A stretch of 31,082 bases of DNA from Paraktedonobacter sp035294465 (lineage in GTDB: Bacteria; Chloroflexota; Ktedonobacteria; Ktedonobacterales; Ktedonobacteraceae). Within the stretch, counting starts at the first letter, position 1, and each line of letters begins with the position of its first letter. The notes under the pieces were generated by a model. The model searched no databases and was not told where the DNA came from. It saw only the letters and a program-made list of their open reading frames with translations. The position numbers were made by a program, and so were the translations under genes. The stretch is from positions 1 to 31,082 of the forward strand of contig DATGKW010000042.1 of the NCBI GenBank assembly GCA_035294465.1, in the 5' to 3' direction. Shown piece by piece: positions 15,069-23,074 of this stretch.

Positions 15069-15722
15069 CTAACCTTGTCCCTGCCCGTTATTCTTTTCTT
15101 TATTGATGCGCAGTATTTTCAACATGTACTGCTCAGAGTTTAGATAGTACGGATTGCGTTTGATGTACTTGCCTACGACCGCGATTGGATGGAGCTTGAG
15201 CATCTCTACCACCAGACTGGGCAGCAACTTACTATGGTCATAGTGCATCAGGGCGATAATTGGCGCATTCTGGAAGGTAAAGACTGCATCGGAGGCTGCT
15301 TCGTACTTTAAGATTTGCTCAGGGGAAGCAACTTCTCTGGTCAGCCAGGTCATATCGATTGAAATACGTACAGCATGCCAGCCTTCGCGCAGAGCCTGGG
15401 CAATAAAGGTCTGGTGAGAAGAGAGAAGAGTATAAGGATCAAAGCGTTTGCCATTAGCCAGCAGCATTTCACGTTCCTCGCATAATACCATCTGCCCACC
15501 GGCGATCACGGCGTCAACATTGACCTGCAATTTCTCTAATTCCTCGCGAAATTCGGCCACCTGCGCTGGGGCCGCGGCGAACATGCACTTCTCAGACGAG
15601 GCAAGGCCCACGCGCATCAAGTAGGCCGTCACCTTGGGAATCTCATTCACTTTACTGTATAACTGACAAATATGTGAGCCGGGCGGAATACGCTCAGACT
15701 TACCCTCAACGCTAAGATCCAT
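15069..15722 (-). CDS. Stand-alone MEDS domain protein
   Basis: A 217-residue protein that is almost entirely one MEDS (methanogen/methylotroph, DcmR sensory) domain. The family opening IPPGSHICQLYSKVNEI and the strand-helix pattern following it (KCMFAAAPAQ, VRISIDMTWL, ALMHYD) are recognisable. MEDS domains are thought to bind small, possibly chlorinated or hydrocarbon-like, ligands and are usually fused to a DNA-binding or kinase output. None is fused here, so it may act on a partner. TGGAGG five bases before the ATG at 15722 fixes the start; the GTG at 15734 is rejected. It lies 15 bases after a small membrane protein gene, so the two are probably co-transcribed. Confidence 0.8.
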   Translation of the reverse strand: MDLSVEGKSERIPPGSHICQLYSKVNEIPKVTAYLMRVGLASSEKCMFAAAPAQVAEFREELEKLQVNVDAVIAGGQMVLCEEREMLLANGKRFDPYTLLSSHQTFIAQALREGWHAVRISIDMTWLTREVASPEQILKYEAASDAVFTFQNAPIIALMHYDHSKLLPSLVVEMLKLHPIAVVGKYIKRNPYYLNSEQYMLKILRINKEKNNGQGQG

Positions 15723-15737
15723 AGCAACCTCCACTGG

Positions 15738-16052
15738 TCATGACCGACCGTTCTGGGCCTTCCATGCCTGGCGAATATGAGCGGCTCGATTGCTCATGAG
15801 AACGACCAACAAACCCGACAGGCCAAAGATGAAGGCACTTAAAAGAAAGGCGAAGATGCAATTGGTGGCGACCCCTTGAGCATTGAACCCTGCAAGAAAC
15901 GAAACCGGCAGAGTGAAAAGGGATATCAGTAGCGGGAACGCCAGCATCCAGGCCAGCACGACCCGCAGGCCCTGTCTCAGCGAGAGTGGAGACTCTCCAC
16001 TATAGGGAAACAGGAGACGTTTCATCAACAGGAAACGCGACGGATCTTGCAT
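15738..16052 (-). CDS. Small two-helix membrane protein
   Basis: A 104-residue protein without a recognised family. Two long hydrophobic segments (about 29-54, VVLAWMLAFPLLISLFTLP, and 64-86, CIFAFLLSAFIFGLSGLLVV) predict a hairpin in the cytoplasmic membrane, with a basic N-terminus and a short basic C-terminal tail. It starts four bases after the Nudix stop and ends 15 bases before the MEDS gene, so it belongs to the same minus-strand unit and could partner the MEDS protein. The ribosome-binding site is weak (AAGGA 13 bases upstream); ATG at 16025 is a possible alternative start. Confidence 0.6.
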   Translation of the reverse strand: MQDPSRFLLMKRLLFPYSGESPLSLRQGLRVVLAWMLAFPLLISLFTLPVSFLAGFNAQGVATNCIFAFLLSAFIFGLSGLLVVLMSNRAAHIRQAWKAQNGRS

Positions 16053-16056
16053 ACGA

Positions 16057-16677
16057 CTATTTCAATCCTTCCTTTTGCCGGTGCTGCAACTGGCGCTGCA
16101 ACACATCTTCTGCTTTGTAGAGCATATTGATTTCGTTTCGATATGTCAAATGGCGGCAGGCTTCTGGAAGCGGGAACCACTCCGCCAGATCATATTCATG
16201 ATCGTGCAAAGCCACATCGCCACCAATCGCTTCAAAAAGAAAATGGCGTACCTGTTTGTGATACCGCACCTGGCCACGCACAAATGAAAAAGAGATACTA
16301 CCCAGATAACCAACCAGGCGCACCTTGAGGCCCGTCTCCTCCTGGACTTCACGCAACGCGACCTGTTCAACCGTCTCACCGGTTTGTGGAGTCCCTTTGG
16401 GCAAAACCCAGATACCGGTGCGGCTTCTCCCTACCAGCGCTACCTCTATCAGCAGATTATCATTCCCCTGCTTCACTTCTTGCTGGCTCGCCGTTTCGCC
16501 ATGTTCAGCAAAGCTGACTGGAACAAGGCGAAAAACAACTCCCCCCGCGGAGTACGCCCGCATCGTTCGATGTCGTTCCATAGCTCGAAAAAAGCCTTCC
16601 TCTCCCACCACAAGTACGGCTCGGCTACCAGAAATTGCATGGGGATGAACCGCAACAATCTTACATGTACTGTACAC
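16057..16677 (-). CDS. Nudix hydrolase
   Basis: A protein of up to 206 residues with a complete Nudix box: G-x5-E-x7-REVQEE-x-G-L spread over GTPQTGETVEQVALREVQEE and TGL. Nudix enzymes hydrolyse nucleoside diphosphates linked to another group; the subfamily is unclear, although the WVLPKGTPQTGE lead-in resembles diadenosine polyphosphate or mutator-type hydrolases. The start is uncertain. The GTG at 16677 has no ribosome-binding site and lies on a possible -10, while ATGs at 16584 or 16566 would begin just before the domain (RAYSAGGVVFRLV). First gene of a three-gene minus-strand unit with the small membrane protein and MEDS genes. Confidence 0.88.
   Translation of the reverse strand: MYSTCKIVAVHPHAISGSRAVLVVGEEGFFRAMERHRTMRAYSAGGVVFRLVPVSFAEHGETASQQEVKQGNDNLLIEVALVGRSRTGIWVLPKGTPQTGETVEQVALREVQEETGLKVRLVGYLGSISFSFVRGQVRYHKQVRHFLFEAIGGDVALHDHEYDLAEWFPLPEACRHLTYRNEINMLYKAEDVLQRQLQHRQKEGLK
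16666..16676 (-). promoter_or_regulatory. Short palindrome near the Nudix start
   Basis: TGTAC-T-GTACA is an exact 11-base odd palindrome next to a minus-strand TATAGT (16676-16681). It could be a repressor site at the promoter of the Nudix unit, but no good -35 is visible. Confidence 0.3.
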
Positions 16678-16723
16678 TATACAACATTCGCTGCCCCATT
16701 GGTAGGACCTTATTGAACCTATC

Positions 16724-17713
16724 CTATCTTATCGCCTCTCGCACTGCCTCCAGATTCTTTGCTGGCGTCTCCGGCGGGATGGAGCAGCCAGGAGCCAGGA
16801 GAAAATGCTGGCTGCCGGTCTCCTCTAGAGCCTGGGCAACCTCATCGCGCACCTGGTCAGGGGAACCGCTCTTCAGAATGGTGCGCTGGCTTACTCCACC
16901 CATGACAGCTTTACCCGAACGCTTTTTGCCATCGCCCAGGCCAGGATTGCCTTCTTCGCTCGCGGCCCAGTTGAGAGCATGGACAGGATAGGAGGCCAGT
17001 TGGTCGAAGTAGATATGAGTGCCGCAGTTGTGCAGGATATTGAAGCGTGCCCGGCTCTTAATCGCATCCAGAAATTCCAGATCGTACTGCTCGCCAAATT
17101 CGCGATACTGATCCTGGGTCAGCATGTTCTTCGAGGCCCAGCCATTGGTTGCGTAGAAAATCCCACTGGCTCCGTATTCCAGGCAGGCAATAGCGAAGGT
17201 CGTAAAGGTTTCAGTGATAACGCGCAGGGCCGCGTGCAGGGCCGCGCGATCTTCGCGAATTGTCTGTAGAACTGGCTCGGCGTTGTTGCCCGCGAGATAT
17301 TTGGCCACGCCCAGGGGACAGAAAATGGTCTGCACGAAATATCCATCGTAGCCGATGGCATGATTGATCAGCTGCAGAGCCTTCAATTGCTCGCCTAACG
17401 CGCCCTGGTCAGGTTCCAGAGGGCGCAGGCGCTTCCAATCTGAAGAGCTCTTGATGGGTGTCTCATCGAAAACTGGCGCACGGTATTTTTCGCCGGATGG
17501 GCGGACTTTCACATTCCAGCCCTCGACATGATAGCAGGCGCGCGGATTTACTTTCATGTAATCCCAGTCGTAGCGCGTGAAGTTCTCTACCATGGCTTCG
17601 GCCAATCCCTGCGCACTCCACTCGCGCTCAAAGTCGTGTCCCCACATGCTGGCGGGAACGCGGTCCACAGGCTCACCGCGCAAGGCGGCGTCCACGCGTT
17701 CTTTCTTGTTCAC
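16724..17713 (-). CDS. Uroporphyrinogen decarboxylase-like (UroD/MtaA family) protein
   Basis: A 329-residue TIM-barrel protein of the UroD superfamily. The zinc ligands of the methyltransferase branch are present: H228-N-C230 in LHNCGTHIYFD and C310 in APGCSIPPETPAKNLEAV, the H-x-C-xn-C pattern of MtaA-like methyl-transfer proteins. The HemE N-terminal arginine-rich coproporphyrin-binding motif is replaced by RVPASMWGHDFER, so this is probably not the heme enzyme. It may demethylate or transfer a one-carbon or other group to a corrinoid or thiol, but no corrinoid protein is nearby. The GTG start has GGAGG seven bases upstream. It is 52 bases downstream of the lipoprotein gene on the same strand. 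Confidence 0.87.
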   Translation of the reverse strand: MNKKERVDAALRGEPVDRVPASMWGHDFEREWSAQGLAEAMVENFTRYDWDYMKVNPRACYHVEGWNVKVRPSGEKYRAPVFDETPIKSSSDWKRLRPLEPDQGALGEQLKALQLINHAIGYDGYFVQTIFCPLGVAKYLAGNNAEPVLQTIREDRAALHAALRVITETFTTFAIACLEYGASGIFYATNGWASKNMLTQDQYREFGEQYDLEFLDAIKSRARFNILHNCGTHIYFDQLASYPVHALNWAASEEGNPGLGDGKKRSGKAVMGGVSQRTILKSGSPDQVRDEVAQALEETGSQHFLLAPGCSIPPETPAKNLEAVREAIR

Positions 17714-17765
17714 TTGTTATCCTCCTCCGGGAAGTGATTGTTTAGGCAAATTCGCGTAAAAAGCA

Positions 17766-19739
17766 TCAAGCCGCGCTTATCTCAAGTTGATAGTGTGCCT
17801 GGAGCGTTGTGTCCAGGGCGTATGCCGCGACGACCAGAACGACCCGCGTAACCTGTCCCCCAAAACGGGGAATGGTCAGGGTGCCTTGAGCGGAAGCCAG
17901 GTCTACGTTCATCGCCTGTACCGTAACGGTTGAGCCACTATAGACGACGGCTTGCACCAGGTAATGCTCCGGCAACAAGTTGTTGGTACGGACAAAGCCA
18001 TGGCTGATCCAGCCATTATCTCCGGTAAGATCATCCTGGAAATGGAGTTGCGGGATACTGATCTGGTCGATGGCAAAGCCCTGGGAATCGCTTGTATTAT
18101 CTGTTACCTCCTCGAAGCGCAGGAGAATGTTCTTTCCCGCGTAAGGTGTTAGATCGATGCTCTCCTGCACCCAGGCAGGCGTTGTGCCGCCACCACTGAC
18201 GCCGGTGTAACCGTTTCCCCAATTCAGTCCGGCAGGGTTATTACTGGTCGTAAAATTTCCTTTGAGCGTTGTCCAGTTCGTGCCGCCATCTGTGGAAACC
18301 TCGACATACGCGTAATCCTGATTCTGTTCCAGGTCGAACCAGGCCGCGAACTGGAGCGTCACGTGTTGCCCCTTAAGGCCGCGCAAGTCGAAGCTGCGCG
18401 TCAGCGTGCTGTCCATATTGTTGGCGCGATTCCCCCACCACTCGTAAGACGAGTTCAGGGGGGTATTACCTAACAGGCGAACCGTAGGTGTACCGCTCAA
18501 ATGAACTGTCAGCGTCTCAGGTTTGGCGGTCTGAGGGTGGAGATCGTAATATTCAGCCGCGTATTGGGAAACCTGGTCGGCCTCGTTCAATGGGTAAGAG
18601 TTCACAGGGTGCTGAGGCGTCACGCCTGGTATATGGATGGTCGGGTAGCCATATGTTCCGCTGTCGATGCCGGGGTTTGCGACAGCGTTTGCTACCAGCC
18701 ATTTACCCAGCACATCGGTAAAGCGATCGGTGTAGCCGTTTTTGGCCAGCACATCATCAAAGTTTGCGGGTGGTACAGCCGGGTCTTGCAGCAGTTCCTT
18801 GAGGACACTATAGCCTCCGTAATGTTCGGCAAAATAGTCCATGAAAAGATAAGCAGCGCCAGCGTGTTCGGCCTCCAGCTTCGGATCGCTGGACCAGCTA
18901 TTGAGTTGCGTATCGGGCGCTTGCAGAAAAGCCTGGTCCACGCCGTCGGCAGGATAATTATTGATGTGTTGCGCCAGAATGGCCATGCCCTGGTTCACCC
19001 AGTCAAGCGTGAGTGGGTGTTCGTGCCAATCGATCAATTGCTGAAACGCGTTAGCCAGTGCGCCATTGTAGCTCGTGCTGCCGGGGATCTCGCTATCAAG
19101 GTTTATATAGAACATCTCGCGCTGGTTGCTATAGGCATACACAGACGTTGGGTATTCGTCCTCAGCCGAAAAATAGCCGCCGACATTGTTGCCCAGGCCC
19201 GCCGCATTCAAAATGGTAATATGCACATCATCGTCAATGCCCGGAGTCCATTCGCTGCCTGACATCAAACGATTTTCAGGATAGATTTGCTGCTCAAAGG
19301 TATTGGCCGAAGCCTGTAGCGCTGCCTGATTAAAGGATTGGCCGTCCTCGACATACATGTAGGTATGTGCAGTGATAGAGACGAGACGGGCGCGAATCCG
19401 GCTGTATGTTCCGGTATCCTCGTTATTGATCCAGAAGCTATCCTCCTCGCCCACATAGCCGTTGAGCGGCGTCGTTCTGCTCACATGAGCCGGAGCGCTG
19501 CTCGCGTGAGTTTTTAAGCGCTGATCCAGGCTGTAGGGGTTGCTGGCCTGCGGCGGAGTCATCAGCAGGATCTGCTCGGTTTGCAGCAGACCTGCGAGCG
19601 TATCAGGCGTAGGCGAGGCAGGACCATTCCCTGACTTTGCAGGGGGGCGTGTAGTCCTGGAGCCGCCAGATCCTGAAGAAGCGCACGAGGAGAGCAGCAA
19701 CAGGCAGAAGCAGAGAATCGCAAAAACGCGCCTGCTCAT
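17766..19739 (-). CDS. Secreted lipoprotein, M6-like peptidase fold with lost active site
   Basis: A 657-residue lipoprotein. The signal sequence ends in a lipobox, LLSSC, with lipidation at C19. Residues about 90-400 resemble the metallopeptidase region of immune inhibitor A-like (M6-type) proteins, but where HExxH is expected the sequence reads N230-A-F-Q-Q234, and the following NEG is N-Q250-G. All zinc ligands and the catalytic glutamate are therefore absent. Residues about 420-560 form a jelly-roll VEG/MAM-like domain (FAAWFDLEQNQDYAYVEVS and ILLRFEEVTDN), typical of carbohydrate or protein binding. Its ATG overlaps the response regulator stop (ATGA) and has GGAGG seven bases upstream, so it is translationally coupled to the two-component system. 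Confidence 0.82.
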   Translation of the reverse strand: MSRRVFAILCFCLLLLSSCASSGSGGSRTTRPPAKSGNGPASPTPDTLAGLLQTEQILLMTPPQASNPYSLDQRLKTHASSAPAHVSRTTPLNGYVGEEDSFWINNEDTGTYSRIRARLVSITAHTYMYVEDGQSFNQAALQASANTFEQQIYPENRLMSGSEWTPGIDDDVHITILNAAGLGNNVGGYFSAEDEYPTSVYAYSNQREMFYINLDSEIPGSTSYNGALANAFQQLIDWHEHPLTLDWVNQGMAILAQHINNYPADGVDQAFLQAPDTQLNSWSSDPKLEAEHAGAAYLFMDYFAEHYGGYSVLKELLQDPAVPPANFDDVLAKNGYTDRFTDVLGKWLVANAVANPGIDSGTYGYPTIHIPGVTPQHPVNSYPLNEADQVSQYAAEYYDLHPQTAKPETLTVHLSGTPTVRLLGNTPLNSSYEWWGNRANNMDSTLTRSFDLRGLKGQHVTLQFAAWFDLEQNQDYAYVEVSTDGGTNWTTLKGNFTTSNNPAGLNWGNGYTGVSGGGTTPAWVQESIDLTPYAGKNILLRFEEVTDNTSDSQGFAIDQISIPQLHFQDDLTGDNGWISHGFVRTNNLLPEHYLVQAVVYSGSTVTVQAMNVDLASAQGTLTIPRFGGQVTRVVLVVAAYALDTTLQAHYQLEISAA

Positions 19740-20461
19740 GCTGGTTCCTCCAACTCTTTGAAACGATAGCCCAGGCCGCGTTCGGTGAGAATATATTTCG
19801 GGTGTGCCGGGTCCTTTTCCAGCTTTTGCCGCAGATAGGTGATATACAGGCGCAGGTAGTGGGACTCGTCGCGGTACTCGCGCCCCCAGACCTTCGAGAG
19901 CAGTGTCTCATGCGTCAGCAGGCGGCCTGCATTACTTACCAGGTGGTAGAGCAGGCGATATTCGGTTGGGCGCAGCACGACCTTCTCACCGCGCACGATC
20001 ACCTCGCGACGTGAGAAATCGATGGCCAGGTCGGAATCGACGACAATCCGGGTTTTGCGGGCCGGAGGAGCCATCAGTGAGCGGCGCAGCAGCGCGCGAA
20101 TGCGCGAGAGCAGTTCAGGAGGGCTGAAAGGCTTGGCCAGGTAATCATCGGCTCCCAGGTCAAGGCCATGAATTTTGTCCGTCTCGCTTTGACGAACCGT
20201 TAGCATAATCACCGGCACGGTCGAAACCTCGCGAATATGGCGCAGCGCTTCAAAGCCATCCATTTCAGGCATCGAAACATCGAGAACGACCAGGTCAGGA
20301 AGAAGATCACGTACTTTTTCGAGCGCCTCTATGCCGTTTCCGGCCTCTTCCACATTGTAGTGTTCCAACTCTAGATTCATGCGAACGAAATCACGAATGC
20401 GCGGTTCGTCATCGACGATCAGAATTGTCATGTCGCGCGCGTCAAATACTTCTTTTTGCAT
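19736..20461 (-). CDS. OmpR-family response regulator
   Basis: A 241-residue response regulator. The receiver domain has the acidic pair in ILIVDDEPRIRD, the phosphorylated aspartate D61 in VVLDVSMPEMDG, the switch threonine in IMLTVR and the lysine in LAKPFS. The C-terminal winged helix (about 145-235) carries RPTEYRLLYHLVSNAGRLLTHETLL, as in OmpR/KdpE-type DNA-binding domains. An in-frame TTG one codon earlier is less likely than the ATG at 20461, whose A is also the last base of the kinase stop (TGATG), so the two genes are translationally coupled. The following lipoprotein gene overlaps its stop, making a likely three-gene sensory unit. Confidence 0.95.
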   Translation of the reverse strand: MQKEVFDARDMTILIVDDEPRIRDFVRMNLELEHYNVEEAGNGIEALEKVRDLLPDLVVLDVSMPEMDGFEALRHIREVSTVPVIMLTVRQSETDKIHGLDLGADDYLAKPFSPPELLSRIRALLRRSLMAPPARKTRIVVDSDLAIDFSRREVIVRGEKVVLRPTEYRLLYHLVSNAGRLLTHETLLSKVWGREYRDESHYLRLYITYLRQKLEKDPAHPKYILTERGLGYRFKELEEPA

Positions 20462-22059
20462 CAAAACACCACCATCGGCAACTGTGCCTTCTCCTCGCGA
20501 GGCAGACTGAAAAAGAATGTAGAGCCGCTGTGCAGGGTGCTCTCTACCCAGATTCGGCCGCCATGTGCTTCAACAATCGTGCGGCAGATATAGAGACCCA
20601 GACCGGCTCCCTGAATAGAACTGCCACTACCGCTCGCGCGATGGAAGCGTTCAAAAATCTCGGCCTGCTCGCGCAGCGAGATGCCCATGCCCCTGTCGCT
20701 AATACTGGTGATTACTTCGTCGGCTACAGCCCGGCAGGCTACTGTAATCTGCGCTTTGCCGGGCGAATATTTGATAGCATTATCCAACAAATTTTGCAAG
20801 ACCTCTTCGATACGCTCGCGGTCCGCCATTACCGTAGGGAGATGCGCTGGCAAATCAAGCGTGATCGCAGCTTCAGGATTTTTCACGCGCAGGCGCTCGG
20901 TTACTCGTTCGACCAGAGGAGCGAGATCCAGCGGCGTGATATCCATTTGCAGACCGCCGGCCTGAATACGCGACGCGTACAGTAAATTGCCAACCAGCTT
21001 ATTCAGGCTATCGGCCTCCTCCTCAATAGCTTTTAAACGTATACGTAGCGCTTCCGGGTCTAGCACGGCATCGGAACGAGCCAGGGTCGAAGCATATCCC
21101 TTGATAATCGCAATAGGCGTCTGTAATTCATGTGAAATCACCGAAATGAACGTTGAGCGCTGCTCTTCCTGCTCGCGTTCACGCGTAATATCGCGCATAG
21201 TAAGAATGCCGATGGTCGGCTCGCCGCGCGTTGAATAGATGCACGAGGCGGTGACTGAGACGGTGATCTGTTGCCCGTCGCGGGTAGAGATGAGCATCTC
21301 GCGATTCACCACACTTTGCCCGGCAAAGGCTTGCAGAATAGGCGAGCCTTGCAGACCCAGGTCATGCCCCTGCAAGTCCTTTGGTCTCAGCACCTCGACA
21401 TAGAAGCGTCCGATAACCTCATGCTCGCGCCAACCGGTCAGCCGCTCCATAGCCGGGTTGAAATCGAGCACTCGTAAAGCTGCATCGACAGAGAGAATTC
21501 CTTCAGTGCTCTTCTGAAAAATCGCGGCCAGGCGCTGCTGCTCCTTCACCAGAGACTGTGCTCTCAGGGCCGCGCGCAGCCCCGCTGCCAGTTGAGCAAT
21601 TAGTAAAGGTAGCTGATCCTTTGACGACACGGGCACTTGCGCCACCGACTGTTCTGTTTGTACCGGGCGCAGGCAGTGCAGGACTCCCAGCGCGCCGGCG
21701 GGATCAGACACAAAAATTGAGCAGCGTTCCAGAAGTGGCAACTCTACTACAGTCTCTTCTTCTCCGGTAATGAACCGCACGGTACTCAGCCGGGCGGTCA
21801 GCGCAGGAGGAAGCATCTCGGCGACCAGGAGGCGAGCCGGGCCGGGTTGCGCACCCTCGCGGATACTACTCAACAACAATGCAGCCTCTTCTCCACTTAG
21901 CTGATAAAGAGTATACTCTGAACTGCTCTGAGGGTCAAATGCTGCATTGGCGAGAACAAATAGCCCGGCCTGGCCGCGCAAAAGGCGTACAGCGCTCCCT
22001 ACCAGGATAGTCATTTGATCATAGAGGTCCTCAGAATGGTGGTGTTGGGACCAGGACAT
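20461..22059 (-). CDS. Soluble PAS sensor histidine kinase
   Basis: A 532-residue histidine kinase without transmembrane helices. Residues about 10-170 resemble a degenerate GAF domain. A PAS domain (about 175-290, IFQKSTEGILSVDAALRVLDFNPAMERLTGW) leads into the phosphorylation helix, with H310 in SVISHELQTPIAIIKGYAS. The ATPase domain has the N-box NLLDNAIKYSPG, the G1 box DRGMGISL and the G2 box GAGLGLYICRTIVEAHGG. The signal must be cytoplasmic, perhaps a small molecule or redox cue. GGAG six bases before the ATG supports the start. Co-transcribed with its regulator and the lipoprotein downstream. A 6-3-6 inverted repeat GTGCTA-TTG-TAGCAC at 22117-22131 lies in its upstream region. Confidence 0.94.
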   Translation of the reverse strand: MSWSQHHHSEDLYDQMTILVGSAVRLLRGQAGLFVLANAAFDPQSSSEYTLYQLSGEEAALLLSSIREGAQPGPARLLVAEMLPPALTARLSTVRFITGEEETVVELPLLERCSIFVSDPAGALGVLHCLRPVQTEQSVAQVPVSSKDQLPLLIAQLAAGLRAALRAQSLVKEQQRLAAIFQKSTEGILSVDAALRVLDFNPAMERLTGWREHEVIGRFYVEVLRPKDLQGHDLGLQGSPILQAFAGQSVVNREMLISTRDGQQITVSVTASCIYSTRGEPTIGILTMRDITREREQEEQRSTFISVISHELQTPIAIIKGYASTLARSDAVLDPEALRIRLKAIEEEADSLNKLVGNLLYASRIQAGGLQMDITPLDLAPLVERVTERLRVKNPEAAITLDLPAHLPTVMADRERIEEVLQNLLDNAIKYSPGKAQITVACRAVADEVITSISDRGMGISLREQAEIFERFHRASGSGSSIQGAGLGLYICRTIVEAHGGRIWVESTLHSGSTFFFSLPREEKAQLPMVVF

Positions 22060-22194
22060 AATGGACTCCGCCAGATTGCTTTTCCTCTGATGACCTCTTG
22101 CCGGCCATCGTAGATAGTGCTATTGTAGCACAGAGATCAATTCTCTCAGGCACCAGCGAACTCGCACCTGTGGCGCTCGCCTAATTTTCATGTA

Positions 22195-22223
22195 TTGCAA
22201 AAAGCGCTCTTTGCACATTTTAT
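22195..22223 (+). promoter_or_regulatory. Possible trmD promoter with overlapping dyad
   Basis: TTGCAA (22195-22200) and TTTTAT (22218-22223) are spaced by 17 bases. The spacer is part of a near-perfect 20-base palindrome at 22196-22215, with TGCAAA and TTTGCA arms around AGCGCT. Hexamer matches are moderate (4/6 each). The rest of the 249-base divergent gap holds only the 6-3-6 repeat at 22117-22131. Confidence 0.35.
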
Positions 22224-22308
22224 GTGATGAAAATCTTTTATGTGGCTTCGTCACAGGGATGTTGAGCATGAGGTATAAACTCCGAAGTAGTAGCGAAGGT
22301 TTTGCGGC

Positions 22309-23052
22309 ATGCATATTGATATTTTTACGCTCTTCCCCGAAATGTTCCAGGGGCCGTTCTCTGAGAGCATACTCAAACGCGCTCAGGAGCAGGGCCTGTT
22401 GAGCATTGCGCTGCATAATATTCGCGCCGTTACTACCGACCGGCATCATATCGTTGACGATTATCCCTATGGAGGCGGCGCGGGCATGGTTATGAAGCCA
22501 GAGCCGATTTTTGCCGCGGTTGAAGCAGTTTACCAGGGCGGCCCGATCATCTTGATGACGCCCCAGGGCCGCACTTTTAGCCAGAAGATCGCGCGCGAAC
22601 TGGCCGGCGAGCCGCGCCTGACATTTATTTGCGGCCACTACGAAGGCATCGATGAACGCGTGCGCGAACGTCTGGTCACGGATGAGATTTCTATTGGAGA
22701 TTATGTGCTTACCGGCGGGGAGCTGGCCGCAATGGTCGTTGTCGATGCTACTACCCGGCTGATTCCCGGCGTGCTGGGCGGCGAAGAGTCTACGTTGGAA
22801 GAGTCGTACAGTGATAACTTGCTGGAATATCCCCAATACACGCGTCCGCCGGAGTTTCGCGGCTGGCGCGTGCCCGATATCCTGCTTTCCGGCCACCATG
22901 CCAATATCGCGCGCTGGCGACGAAAAGAGGCCCTTCGTCGCACCCGCGCGCGCCGCCCCGATCTGTTCGCGAAGCTGGATCTGAGTAGCAGGCAAGATCA
23001 GAGGATTATGCGAGAACTGGAAGAAGAGCAAGGGACATCTGACACCCTATAA
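22309..23052 (+). CDS. trmD: tRNA (guanine-37 N1)-methyltransferase
   Basis: A 247-residue TrmD, the SPOUT methyltransferase that uses S-adenosylmethionine to methylate G37 of tRNAs and so prevents +1 frameshifting. The trefoil-knot region is clear: DYPYGGGAGMVMKPEP, FICGHYEGIDERV and IGDYVLTGGELAAMVVVDA. The C-terminal tRNA-binding part (YPQYTRPPEFRGWRVPDILLSGHHANI) is intact, including the acidic residue of the linker in YSDNLLEYP. GAAGG nine bases before the ATG supports the start. It is not next to rimM or rplS as in many genomes; it converges on ftsK with a 22-base gap. Full length and surely functional. Confidence 0.97.
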   Translation: MHIDIFTLFPEMFQGPFSESILKRAQEQGLLSIALHNIRAVTTDRHHIVDDYPYGGGAGMVMKPEPIFAAVEAVYQGGPIILMTPQGRTFSQKIARELAGEPRLTFICGHYEGIDERVRERLVTDEISIGDYVLTGGELAAMVVVDATTRLIPGVLGGEESTLEESYSDNLLEYPQYTRPPEFRGWRVPDILLSGHHANIARWRRKEALRRTRARRPDLFAKLDLSSRQDQRIMRELEEEQGTSDTL

Positions 23053-23074
23053 ATTCCCGCAGAGCTGCTTCACC

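Noticed and set aside
22120..23031. 303-codon open frame on the minus strand
   Set aside because: Fully antisense to trmD, whose family identity is certain.
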